Assembly (NCBI GenBank): GCA_965112735.1
Contig: OZ218953.1
Location: forward strand, 1,302,001 to 1,366,000
Source of the DNA: Phaeosaccion multiseriatum
Lineage: Eukaryota; Ochrophyta, other classes
Direction: 5' to 3'
DNA length: 64,000 nucleotides
This document shows, in pieces, positions 25,401 through 36,900 of this stretch (its first letter is position 1; every line of letters starts with the position of its first letter). The notes beneath the pieces are model-generated. The model searched no databases and was not told the origin of the DNA. It saw only the letters and a list, made by a program, of their open reading frames with translations. A program made the translations under genes and the position numbers.

Positions 25401-26488
25401 TCCTCCTTCTCCTTCTTCTCCTCCTCCCTTCTCTCTTGGTGCTGCCGCCTCTCCGTCTCGCCCTGATGCTGATGCTGGTGTTGGTGCTTCGCATGCTGGG
25501 GGGGCTGGCCCTTCCCCTGCTCCTGCCCTCGCATTTGCTCGTAGTACAGCCTCCTCTCGTCGGCGTAACCCTTCTCCTCCTCCTCCTCCTCAAAGACCTC
25601 CAGCAGGTCCAGTGTTGTATCCGGGTAAGGAAGGGCGTACCCCACGCCGAGTTTGGCGATGAGAGAAGCTTTGGTGCGGCCCGCATCTCCCCCGTGCACC
25701 TTTTTAATGTCGTTCAGGGAGCCGCCGCAGATGGGGCAGCGACCTCCGCTGGCACCCGTCTGCGCTGCAATCAGGAAGAGGCGCTGCACTTCCTTGCTGA
25801 AAGTGCACTGCGCGCAAATCAAGCAGGCCATTGTGCACACAGGCTCCAGGGAGGTGGGGCCGAGGACGCTGGCGCTGCCCACATTGGCAGCGCAGATGGC
25901 ACAACTTGAGTCTTTGGCCGTGAGGTTGCGGTGAATCTGCTTGTATAAGAGCGCCGCTCGGAGAGTCGATGCAAAGTGGTCGTCTTCGTCTCCGTCTCCC
26001 TCCATCAAGTGTTTGGCCCGCCGCTCCATCTCCTCTGAGGTCCCCCCTCCCATCTTCTTTCCCACACGCTGACGGAGGTGATCTCCAGCGCCCTCTTCTC
26101 CCTTGAGCATGACTTGCTTCTGGAGCGTGTTCAGCGACATTACTAGCCTCCCCACAGTGAAGAGTTTGCTCGCATTGTGGAGCTTCTTGGTGACGCCGCC
26201 ACCGCGTCCACTCCCACCCTCTCCAGGAGTGCTCGCACTGCTCGCACTGCTGCCTGTACTTCGATCGTTCAACGAAAGAGCCGGAATTTCGTGCTGCCTC
26301 TGCGAATGGGGACTGTTGCAGCTGCTGTTGCTTGCTTCTGGAGCTTGGACCAGAAGGTCGAACATGCTTCGGTTTTCTTTTGTCAGCGCTTCGGGTACTC
26401 GCGACACGGAAGGCCTGCGCTTCTCATCTCCTCTATTCTCCGCTGCGCATACATTGACGACGAAAGCGGACCCCTTCCTTGCCTGCAT
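17638..26488 (-). CDS. Giant low-complexity protein with RING-like zinc site and leucine-rich repeats
   Basis: No named family is recognised. Exons on the minus strand: 26488-20350, 19835-19794 (42 nt), 19465-19003, 18166-17638; phases close and give 2390 residues. Residues about 195-255 hold spaced CxxC pairs (CAICAANV, CLICAQC, CPICGG) resembling a RING-type zinc site. A conserved-looking segment follows (FTFEEVVMQQLQKRACVTV, GKPRIDVFALILGLHAEVMV). Long inserts of poly-Gly, poly-Thr (about 1640), poly-Gln (about 1370) and Asp/Glu lie between. The C-terminal third has ribonuclease-inhibitor-like LRRs: CVRAISLQGNALGPDTIEG, LLKLDLSNNNMGPKGALAL, LVWLSTNGNSLG, RTLDLAWNSIKG, LTCLDVSYNSLSEDGF, RKVDISGNALGPKAVAAL. 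The donor at 20349-20348 (CTTG/GTGACA) is preferred because it alone keeps the LRR frame into the 42-nt exon. Ubiquitin ligase activity is possible but unproven. Confidence 0.75.
18204..18683. repeat. 480-bp (GGGA)n array
   Basis: Roughly 120 essentially perfect GGGA units, the longest pure array in the window. In the LRR gene (minus strand) it reads as TCCC repeats just upstream of the last exon's acceptor at 18167-18168, in effect an expanded polypyrimidine tract. Confidence 0.98.
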
Positions 26489-26755
26489 CGCTTTATTGCG
26501 TGCAAGAGAGTGAGTGAGGGCGCTTTCACAGTTTCGTGTAATATCAAGTTTCTATTGGAAATTGATTAGAAACTGAAACTGAGAACTGATGAGGGAGGGA
26601 GGAGGACGACTTTCCTCGACAAAAAGCACTCCCCCAGTGCCGGGTTTTCATTGCCCCGCGCTTGTGCGGGCCTCTCATCGCTCGCGACTCCCTGCTTACG
26701 CGAGTCCCACGGCGGAAGATTCCTAAGAAGAGGAGATTTCCCTCTTTCGTGGAGA
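26489..26755. promoter_or_regulatory. Divergent promoter of LRR gene and DUF760 gene
   Basis: A 267-bp spacer between two divergent start codons. It holds ATTGG at about 26555 and the string GAAACTGAAACTGAGA at 26569-26587, also found in the 5337-5961 divergent spacer. Function is inferred from position. Confidence 0.4.
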
Positions 26756-29313
26756 ATGGAGGGAGCTCTGGCGGCCTATCTCTGCCCCAATGCAAGAGCC
26801 AAGCGCTCCTTCGTGGCCTTCCTTCGTCTTGCTGGACTTTTCACCGTGGCCCAGAGCTTCCAGCAGGTGCGGTGTGGCTGGGTCTTTGTGTGTGCGCTGA
26901 CATATTTTGAAATTCGCGAGAGGAGGGTTCCCGAGGCGAACTTCTTTCCCCTTCCCCTCACTCACTCACTCACTCACACACTCACTCTCTCATGCCATAC
27001 CCCACGCACCCTCTGCCGTTTGATCCCTCGCTCTTTACCCACGTGGGGTCCAGCAGGGTCTGCATGTAGGCTCCGCTCCTGCTGCCGGGGCCTCTGCACG
27101 GGCCTCCACGTCGACCAACCCTACCACCCCCACAACAGCATACAGGAGATGGACACATGCGGGTCGGGGTACATCTTCTCTTCCTGCCGGGGCTCACTCC
27201 TGTCCGTTCCCTTCCTGTGCGCCTTTTTCAAGCGGCAGAAGGAGGCGGCGAGTGGCCGGAGTGGTAAGAGCGGCGGAGGGGGCGCGTACGGGAGGGGGAA
27301 GAGTGAGTCGGGGTGTTCGCTTGTTCGGCTTGTTCGACGCGAGGAGGGGTAAAGACAGTGAAGGAGGCGATGATGAAGTCTGGAAGGACAAAGGTGAAGG
27401 CAACGAGGAGGTGGTGCAGGAGGAGGAAATGGAGGAGGAAGTCTGGGAGGACCACGAGGAGGTGATGAAGCAGGATGGAGAGGAGAAGGAGGATGAAGCC
27501 TGGGAGGACTATGAGGAGGAAGAAGAGGACGATGAAGGGGGTGTAATCTGGGAGGACACTGAAGAAGGCACTGAGGAGGAGGAAGACGAGGAGGAGGAGC
27601 AGGAGGAGGAGGAGGAGGAGGTTAGAGAGTCGCCAGTCATTCGTGAGAAACGTGGGAGGAGGGGGGGGAAGAGAAACCGGGACGACGACGGCATTGACCC
27701 CTTCGCACCAGCAGCGGAATACGCCTTCCCGGTGATGGGTGGCTTCGGGTCCATGGCAGACGCATGGGGGGCTGCTCAGGCGGAGGTGGAGGCCGACACT
27801 CGTGGGGAGAGGGAGAGGAAGAAGCGCTCGGAAACCTGGGCCAGAAGGCTGGGGGGGCTTGGGAACATTAATGCTGCTGCGGCGGCCAAAGCGGCAGGCT
27901 GGACCACAGGGGGTGACGGTGACATTTACGACGAGAGTGATGGTGGTGGTTTTGGCGACGATGCGTATGAGGAACATGCATATCATGATGATGATCATGA
28001 TCATGATGATGAAGATGATGATGATGATGAAGATGATCACCTTGACGTGGATCGGCCCTTTACGGCGGAGGAGCACGAGTTCTTCATTGAGGCGTGGCGG
28101 GGGCAGCAGAGCCGAGAGACGAACGAGTACTTTGAAGTCGTCAAGCATCTGTCCCCCTCGGAGCTCATCGGCCGTTTCATGCGCACGGCTCCGGCGAGGG
28201 TGCAAGAAGCCGTTCGTTCCACGGTGTTGGGGCTGTTGGGGACTCTGCCCCGGCACGCCTTTGAGACCACCGCCATCGGCACGGGAGACGCGTTGGCCAA
28301 CCTCATGTTCCACTTGCAGGTAAATGTCTTAAGTGCCGGGCCGTTAGTTTGGTGTGTCCAAGGGGGGGGGGAGGGGGGGGAGAGGGAGGGAGGGAGGGAA
28401 GGGGGGAGGGAGGGGAGGAAGGAAGGAAGGAAGGAAGGAAGGAAGGAAGTCGGTCCATTCGTCGGTCGGTCAGTCACCCGTTCAACCCGTCAGTCATGGA
28501 GGGGGTGCGAAGATTGGGTCGTGGCTCTTTCTTCCCTTCAGCCACACCACACACCACTCATTCGAGGTGGGGCGCCGCGGCCAGCGCAGAAGATTTTCCT
28601 TCCTCCCTTCCTTCCTTCCTTGCTTTAACAACTAACATTTCTTTTCCGTCTTGTTGCTGCTTGCACACCCTTCCACCAACCAAATCCGTTTTCTCTGGCC
28701 ATCTGTGAAAATTCACAGATGACGGGCTACATGTTCAAGAATGCCGAGTATCGCCTGAGCCTTCAATCGGCCCTCAGAGAGCCCTATGGTACGCCATTGG
28801 TGCCGGCATGTGTAGACATGGCATGTGCTTTATCGAATAGGTACCTGGCTGGTACCTTTTCACTCACACCCTATCTCTCGCTCTCTCTCTCTTCCTCCTC
28901 CTGCCCCCCCCCCCTTCTCCTTGCTGTGTCCTGCCTGCCCTCCTGCCCACCTTCCTGTGTTGTTGTCGAAGGCCTCCCCCCCGGCCGCAGCACCATGACC
29001 GAGTTTGAGGAGAAGATGATGGGCGAGATGCTGGGGCCCAATGGAAGCTTGGGGAATGATGCCAAGCAGAGAACGAGACCAAAGATATCGGGCAGGATCA
29101 AGCTCACGTATGAAGACAACAAGGTTAGTCAATGACGGAGGGAAGGAGGGAGGGGAGGGAAAGGAGGGAGCGGGGGAGTGGAGGGAGGGAGGGAGGGAGG
29201 GAGAACCGAAGATGGAGTGGGTAGCGTGCAATTCTGCTCATCTCTCCCTTGTGCCTCTGTGTGTGTGTCAGTGACAACGGATGCGCACGATTTCCCTCGT
29301 TCCTTATACTACG

Positions 29314-29367
<54 letters not shown>

Positions 29368-29721
29368 ATATATACCCACCTTATCTATCTATGTATATAC
29401 CCCCTGCACCCTACCTAACACAGGAGCTGGAAGTGGATGCAGAGGCGTACATGGGAGAGCTGTACGGCAAGGTGGTGCAGCTGGAGGCTCGCATCGAGAG
29501 TTCCAAGAGACTCGAGCAAGAAGCGGCGGAGAGGGACCTGCTGGCCTACGTTAAGAGCATGCCCGAGGAGAAACTCAAGGTAGTGGGAGACTGGTCAGCA
29601 CGGGGGGGGGGATGGCAGTGGATGGGGGCTTGTCTTGAGAATTGAACCTACACGAACGCCTTGGACGTCCGACGTCCCTCCGTTCCCCCCGCCCCTCACA
29701 CCCTGTCTCTTGTCGTCGTCG

Positions 29722-29760
<39 letters not shown>

Positions 29761-30059
29761 CACAGGCGCTGACCTTCAGCATCGGCGAAGACGTGATTGA
29801 GTCCATGCGGCTGCTTGTGGATACGGTACTGGGAGGCATGGGAGACGACCCCATAAGCTCAGGCTCTCTGACCCAGCAGACAGGCGCGGGGATGGCGCAG
29901 CTGTGCATGTGGCAACTGGTGGTGGGGTACAATTTGAGGTCGATGGAGGCGCGGAATGAGTTGCAGCAGCGCTTTGAGGAGGGAGGGTTGGATTTGGGGG
30001 GAGTGGAGGGAGAGGTGGAGCAAGAGGAGGACGGTGTGGATGATATCTTTTTTTCGTGA
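26756..30059 (+). CDS. DUF760 plastid protein with long acidic insert
   Basis: DUF760 proteins are conserved from cyanobacteria to plant chloroplasts; their biochemical role is not established. Exons: 26756-26866, 27057-28319, 28719-28788, 28972-29123, 29424-29579, 29766-30059; phases close, 681 residues. Residues 15-35 form a hydrophobic signal-like segment (VAFLRLAGLFTVAQSF). The next exon is rich in Ala, Ser, Thr and Arg with few acids, as in a bipartite plastid presequence. The acceptor at 27055-27056 was chosen because it keeps this exon open. Residues about 134-231 are Glu/Asp-rich and about 341-365 are His/Asp-rich. The DUF760 core then runs SPSELIGRFMRTAPARVQEA, TVLGLLGTLP, MTGYMFKNAEYRLSLQSAL, ending with a helical SIGEDVIESMRLLVDTVLGG block. 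The His/Asp tract could bind metal, which is inference. Confidence 0.88.
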
Positions 30060-30866
30060 GTTAAAAGGGAAGGGCCCGATATTTCGATAGGGTAGTAGGG
30101 TAATAGGGTTTAAACGTGTCGCGTCACACAAGTTGATGAGCCATATCGAGTGTGCTTCTGCTGGCTCTTCCACTCTTCAGTACTTCTTTCCCAAGCAGAA
30201 GAGGAGGGAGGTGAGGTGAGGTGGGGGGGGGGGGGGGGGCGGTTAAGAGAGAGATACATAACGAGATGCGGACATTGATTAGCGCTGCTCGAGGACAAAG
30301 GCAGCAGGCCGGGCTGTCGGCAGAGGCGGCGCGAGAGAGAGATGTCATGGGACATTGTACATATACATAAGGCAGGGAGAGGGAAGGAGTAGAGCATGTC
30401 AGAGCGCTGGGCGGGGGAGGAAACCGCGGGGTTGGGGGGGGGGGGTACAATGCGAAAAGTGTAGTATATATAGATAGACCCCCCCCCCCCGTTTGTCCTG
30501 CCCAAGGGATGGAGGGGCCTTTGGTTTCGAGGGTGCACTCACTCTCTCGTTCCAACAAAATTTCAAGTATCAGCACCACCGCAAGAACATCTTTAGCTCT
30601 TTCTCCTCTCTGCGGCTGGGGTCGGTCCTGGCCCTGCTCCTGCTGCTCCTCCTGCTGCCCAACCCCTGGACTCCCGTCACGACCGCAGAATATGAAGAGA
30701 TGGCGAACGAGGGAGCGAGAGGGAGAGAGAGGGAGGAGGGGGGGAGGGGAACCCAACCACCAACCCAACCATCCACCACACCCTTCCCCACCCCCCCCCG
30801 CCTCCTCAGAGTAGAGGGAGATACCCCACCAACGGAGAGAGGGATCACCTTTTCCTCCCCTCTCAC
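30060..30866. other. Convergent intergenic region, DUF760 / CPR
   Basis: No supported gene. The region contains several pure G or C runs (about 30222-30240, 30433-30447, 30479-30490), GA-rich tracts and C-rich stretches. Both 3' ends must lie here. Confidence 0.6.
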
Positions 30867-31299
30867 TCACGACCACAGCTCTTGCACGTACCGGCCGCCC
30901 TTCTGTAACGCCGCCACATAGGCCACGGCCTCCTTCTCACTCATATCCCCCTCCCTCTGCGCCATGCCCACAAAGGCCCGGTGTACATCTTGTCCCATGG
31001 CGGTCCCTCCACACACGTACACGCACGCGCCCTCGTTTTGAAGTTGGGACCACAGGGTGGAGGACTGGGCCGTTGCCAAATGCTGAACGTACACCTTCTT
31101 CTGCTCGGCCCCCTCTCCTCCTCCTCCTCCTGCTGCTGCTGCTGCTGCTCCTTGGCGACTAAATGCCAAGTGGAGCGCATCCAGTGTGCCATCCTGTTGC
31201 CACGCCTCCAACTCCTCTCTATAAATGTAGTCCTCATCCTCCCTCCGGCAGCCAAAGAAGAGCGTATTTCGACCCCCCCCTCCTCCCCCTCCCCCTCCC

Positions 31300-31335
<36 letters not shown>

Positions 31336-33644
31336 TCTGCTGCCCGTCGGTACTGCCGCTCCTGCAGCAGCGCCCTCATCGGGGCAATACCCGTCCCTGG
31401 TCCCACCATGATGATTGGGGTGGAGGGCTCTGCCGGTAGGCGGAAGGTCGACGCCTTGACAAAGATCCGACACGTGTGGTCTGCTGCTTCTTGTTGTTCA
31501 GCTGCCGGCCCTACGCCCTCCAACCCCGCTAGGAAATTAGTGCAAATGCCTCGAAACTCTCGACCTTGGCTGTGGCTTCTCGCCAAGACGGCGACGGTGA
31601 TGGCGGCCTGTTGCGGGTGCACGCTACTGCTGCTGCTAATGGTGTAGTAGCGAGGGTGCAGCCTGGGCAGGGTGTGCAGCAGTGTGTCTAGGGGGATGTG
31701 TAGCGAGGAGAGGTCCCCCAGCAGCAGCTCCAGCAAGGTGCGCTGCTCGTCCTCCACGTGGTGCCTGGGGGAGTGAAGAGGAATGAAGACGAGAGAAGGG
31801 GGGAATAGGAGGGTGGAGAGGATTAAAGGGGAGGGGGAGGAGGGGGAAGGAATGAAATAAGTGAAGAGAAGGGGTTTTACTGAAGGTTAAAGGATGGGGA
31901 AGGATTAAATGAATGAATGAATGAATGAATAGAGAGAGGATAGGTCCGCCCGCACCACTGAGACCTCAATAGACGTACTCACGTCTCCACTCCGCACCCG
32001 CAAAGGAAAATACTCGCTTGAGGTGAGAGAGGGAGAGAGAGAGAGAAATGAACTCATAAGTCAGCAAACTCTCCTCACCTGAACAGTTCCTTTGCCTGCG
32101 GTTCTCTGCTCACTATGTGTTCCAGCCACCGCCGCTGAGCCTTGTCCTTGACGAGCGGACGGAGTCTCTCCAGCAGCGACCGGTGGGGTACGCTGTTGAA
32201 GTCCACATAGGACGTTAGCGCCTCCTGGACAGAGCAGGGAGTGGGGAACAGGGCCTTGCCGTTACTCTCGGAGCTGTAGTCCAGTGTGAAGGAGGCCTGC
32301 GTGGAGAGAGGGAGGTGGGGAGGGAGGGAGGGAGGGAGGGAGGGAGGGAGCGAGAGAGAGACGGGGGGGCGGAGAAGGAGAAAGAGAGAAGGAGAGACAG
32401 AGAGACGGAGGGAGGGGGAGGGAAGTGAGAACAAGGCCAATTGGACAGCACGGCATCGCCCCGCCCGTCCCCGCCCCAGCGAAGCTTCCGAAACCGTCCC
32501 TCGGCGCCCTTGCTCTTTACCCCCCCCCCCCCCGCCGCTCCCTCCCTTCACCACGCCGCACCTGCAGCTCGTAGCCCATATGCCTGGCGAGGCTCTCCAC
32601 GCTACCGGGGCTGTTCTGGGGCATGACAGCGAGGTTGTCGGCCGTTTCGTAGGTAACACCTGTTCCCCGGAGGTCGATCTCCACGTGGCGGGTGCTGCCC
32701 GTGCCCTCCTTGTCGCTGTTTCGCAGCTCCCTGTTGACCGCCACCCTGGCCTCCGTGCTCTCCCAGTAGAAGCGCGTGGACGAGGCCGCCTGGCTCGCCG
32801 GCGTTCGAGTCTCTCTGGCGGCGGCTTTGGCACTCAGGTAGCGGATGCTGAAGGGGGCGGCCAAAGCCTCCACTTCGGCTGCCTCATCCGCTGCCGCGCT
32901 GCTGCCTTGACGGTTGCCCTCCTCGTCTGCAGCGGTCAGCCCTATGAACCTCTCGACCAAGGCGGGCCAGAGCTTTTCCTTCCAAGCCTCAAAGTCCTCA
33001 TCTAGGTCCGCGTCGTCGTCTCCCTCCCCATACTCGAACATCCTCTCCCCTCCCAGCACTTCCATCTGCTTGTCGGTGGCCTTTCCCATTCGATTGTAGT
33101 GCTCGTACTGCTTGTTCCCCAGACCAAAGACGGCAAAGTGAAGACCGACCATCGGCCGATCCGCTTCCGTCGCCTCCGCCGCGTTTTCCTTCTCCTCCAG
33201 CGCTTCCGCAGCCTTGGACACGTATTTCTCAAAGCCCACTGCGTTATCGGTAGGGTCCCCCTCCCCATACGTAGCCATGAGGAAGATGACCTTGTCTGCG
33301 CCCGTCAGTGCCTCCACCGTAAAGTCTTCCAGGTCGAGGACGGTGGTGCGAAAGCCGTGTCGCTTCCCCTCGGCCTTGAGCGAGTTTGCAAAGCCCTCTG
33401 CCGTCCCCGTCTGGCTCCCGAAACATACCACGAGGTCTCCTCCCGGGGTGCTGCTGCTACTACTGCTGCCATTCCGCCCATCTCGACCACTAGACGCCTC
33501 AATACCGTTGCCGCTGGCGATGGCAGCCCTGCTTTTGTTGCTGCCGTCCGTCTCCTTGTCCCGGCGAAGCAGCAGAGCAGCGGCGCTGGCCAGCACCACC
33601 GCCCCTAGCGCCACCCCTGCGTAGAGCATAGCGTCGGCGTCCAT
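30867..33644 (-). CDS. POR/CPR: NADPH-cytochrome P450 reductase
   Basis: ER-anchored diflavin reductase that passes electrons from NADPH through FAD and FMN to P450s and other heme enzymes. Exons: 33644-32562, 32296-32079, 31764-30867; phases close, 732 residues. The ATG at 33644 begins MDADAMLYAGVALGAVVLAS, a single N-terminal membrane anchor. The frame stays open further upstream but has no ATG there. FMN domain: VCFGSQTGTAEGFA, LMATYGEGDPTDNA, VFGLGNKQYEHYN. FAD/connecting domain: HPRYYTISSS. NADPH domain: VGPGTGIAPMRALLQER, NTLFFGCRREDEDYIYREEL, VYVCGGTAMGQDVH, and terminal VQELWS. A poly-Ala/poly-Gly insert sits between the GPGTGIAP and FFGCR motifs, and a second one precedes KKVYVQ. It is divergent from COG1. 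Confidence 0.95.
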
Positions 33645-33960
33645 GTCCTCCTCCTGTGCGGGGAGGGGGGGTGTATTTACCAAAGACGGTTCGTCGCGTG
33701 GCGGGGCCCTGGCCTAAGCAAGAGCGCAATGAATTGCACTGTTTGGGATTGGGGCAAAGCTTCTTCGGCATTTGGACGCCACCGCTGCTTCCCGCTCTTG
33801 TCTTTCTTCTGCTCTTGTTTCTCCTCCTCCTTGAAGCGGATGGTCCTGCTTGTGCTGCCGTTTGTTGCACGTAGTGTAAGCAGTCTTTAGAAGAGGGCGA
33901 AGTGCCTTTCCTCAGGGGGAGGGCCGTCGAGAGGAAGGCCCCCTTTTTGAGTTGGCAACC
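33645..33960. promoter_or_regulatory. Divergent promoter of CPR and COG1
   Basis: A 316-bp spacer between two divergent start codons, with no open gene. The string TTACCAAAG at 33678-33686 and a C-rich tract next to the CPR start are present. No TATA box stands out. Confidence 0.35.
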
Positions 33961-36900
33961 ATGATGCTTTGGCCGAGTACGAGGGAGGGAACTGGTATGG
34001 GCCCCGAAGCAGCAGCGGGGGCGGCAACAAGCACAGCAATAGCGGCGACCACTGCTCGAGTGGACCCCGAGCGCGCCTTGGAGTTCATGTCGGTGGATGC
34101 CGCCCGTGAGCTCCTGGAGCAGACCCACACCCAAGTGGTTGGCAAGCAAACCGAGCTTCAGACCATGGTGGGATCGCGATACCATGAGATTATAGAGTCG
34201 GCCGACAGCATCCTATCCATGAGGGACTCTGCTGCCAATGTCATGCACTTGCTGGTAAGTAAAGTAAGAGGTTTGCTGTCTTCCGCTTTGCACAGATGTG
34301 GCTTTCTCACTTGCCAACACGAGCAGCTTCCTCGTTTGGCTGACCCGTCTGGCTGCTGCTGCTGCATTTCGCAAGGCTCGAAGATGGAAGTTTGGCCCTC
34401 TCTCACCCGTTCGTTCTTCTGCACCTCCTCTTGCTGCCACTGGTGCTGCTGCGCTGTTTTGGCTCCACCGGGACAGGCGGAGCTACCGCCAGAGTGTGCA
34501 TCCGTGTTTGACACGCTGCAGAGGGATATCGAGTCGGGCTGGATATTAAACCACTCCCAGCAGGGAAGGGGCGGCACGAAGAGGAGCAGGGAGAGCAAGG
34601 GAGGGCCGGAAAGCGAGGAGGGGGGGCAGGGGGGCACAACGGCAGGAGTAGTAGCAGAGGGACAGGAGGACATAGATGAGGACAGAAAGAAGGAGGAGGA
34701 CGAGGCCGCAACCTCCCGCTCGTCCATGATGCTGATCCTCAACGCCCCCTCCGCCATCTGGGCCGCCCTGGACGACAGCCGCTTCCTGGAGGCCGCTCGG
34801 CTGCTGGTGCACTGCCAGTTGGAACTCGCCATGAAGACCCAACCGCTGCAGCTCGACCCGGGTGGGCCCAACGCAGCCTTTATCCGCAGCCAACGCACTT
34901 CTCTGGAGCATTTCCCCCATCGCATCCTGTCGGGGGCGAAGGCCGCGCTCGATGTAGGGAGACCCTCTCCCGGCAGCCTCACCACCGCTGGAAGAAGAAC
35001 GAGGAGCAGTGGCGGCGGTGGTGGTGGTGGTGGTGGTAGGGGAGGAGGAGGGGGGGACTCGGAATGCGCCGGGGCACTGGCGGCGATTTTGCTTTTGGAG
35101 GCGGCCAACACTAGAACCTCTCGCAGCAGTAGCAGTGAGAAGGGCAGTGAGAAGAGCAGCGGGAGTGTGAGTGTCAGTGTGCTGCGGAGCGTGTTGGAGG
35201 TGCTGCTCCGCCACAGAGGGCGTGCCGTGGCCCTTCTGCTACGGAGGGGCATGCGGGGCAGCAGCGGCACGAGGGGCGGACAGCAGGAGCAACAGGTGGT
35301 GATACAGCAGCAGCAAGAGCGGTGGAAGGGTATGGAGGCGGCTCTGCGTGTGGCTGTGCGCTGCGTCCAACAAACGATTTTGGATGTAGCCGCTCTCTTT
35401 GGCCCCGCCCCGCCGTCACCAGCCGCAGCAGCGGTAGCAGCAGCAGCAGCAGCAGAAGTTGGTGATACAGGAGCTGTTGGTGATACAGGAGCAACAGCAT
35501 CTTCGTGCCGCTTGACCAACATCGTGCTTGAGGTGTGTGTGGCTGCGTCCTCCTCCTTACAGTTATAGCCCCACTTACCTCTCCCTTCGTCCCACTTCAC
35601 AGCCCACTTCCTTACCTCTCCCTCCTTCTCGCTGGTGGTGCTGTGAAGCCTTGCTTTTCCTTCTCTTTGTTCCTCTTCCATCTTCCATGCACACAACTTT
35701 TTGCATCTTCCTCCTAACCACCCTTGCTCCACGCTCCCTCTTCCCTCCTTCCCGCCCCTCCCTCCCTTCCTTCCTTCCTTCCTTCCTGCCGCCCTCCCTT
35801 CCCTCCCTCCCACCGTCCAGACGGCGGCAGGAGGAGGCGCACCTCCCCTCTTCCTGGAGGGGCAGTTCCGCCTCAGCGATGACGTCATCAAGGAGCGCCT
35901 CACCGTGTGGCTGGGCCTCGTGGTGCCTCGAGTGCGTAAAGCAGCGACCCTACTGCTAAGAGGAGTCAGCGACGCTCCCTCTCTGGCCATGTTTCGTCAG
36001 TCTCTGTGGAGGGCGTCCGCAGCCCCGACCATTGTTGCTACCACCGAGACGAAGGCGGCGACTGCGGGGTCAGCAGCAGTTGGTGGTACGGCAGGAGCAT
36101 ACCTGGGGCTGCTGCGTACGGAGTGGGCGGAGGCTTGTGCCTTTGGGCTGGATGCGAGGGCCCTAGCGAAGGCGCTGTTGGGTGGGGGTGGGAAGGAAGA
36201 AGGTGGTGGTGCGGCGTGGGGCGGGACGGTTAGCGTCACCAAAGGCGAGGGATTGCAACTGTGGCCTTTGCTCTTTGCAGATATTTTCGCACATTTGACG
36301 GAGCAGCTTCTGCGAGACAACTTGCGAAAGGTGAGTGGGTGGGGTGGACGGGTGCTTGTGGGTCAGTGAGTGGGTGGGTGGGTCAGTGAGTGAGTGAGTG
36401 AATGAGTGAGTGAGTGAGTGAGTGAGTGAGTGAGTGAGTGAGTGAGTGAGTGGGTGGGGTGAACGGGTGCTTGTGGGTCAGTGAGTGAGTGAGTGAGTGA
36501 GTGAGTGAGTGAGTGAGTGAGTGAATGAGTGGGTGGGGTGGACGGGTGCTTGTGGGTCAGTGAGTGGGTGGGTGGGTCAGTGAGTGAGTGAGTGAATGAG
36601 TGAGTGAGTGGGTGGGTCAGTGAGTGAGTGAATGAATGAGTGAGTGAGTGAGTGAGTGAGTGAGTGAGTGAGTGAGTGGGTGAGTGAGTGAGTGGGTGGG
36701 GTGGACGGGTGCTTGTGGGTCAGTGAGTGAGTGAGTGAGTGAGTGAGTGAGTGAGTGAGTGAGGGAGTGAGCGAGTGAGGGTGGGTGAGTGAGTGAGTGA
36801 GTGAGTGAGTGAGTGAGTGAATGAGTGGGTGGGGTGGACGGGTGCTTGTGGGTCAGTGAGTGGGTGGGTGGGTCAGTGAGTGAGTGAGTGAATGAGTGAG

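Noticed and set aside
30085-30115. Telomere-like TAGGG repeats
   Set aside because: Only three irregular TAGGG-type units; far too short for a telomeric remnant.
33645-33683. N-terminal extension of P450 reductase
   Set aside because: The longer frame begins at TTG rather than ATG; the ATG at 33644 gives a normal membrane anchor.
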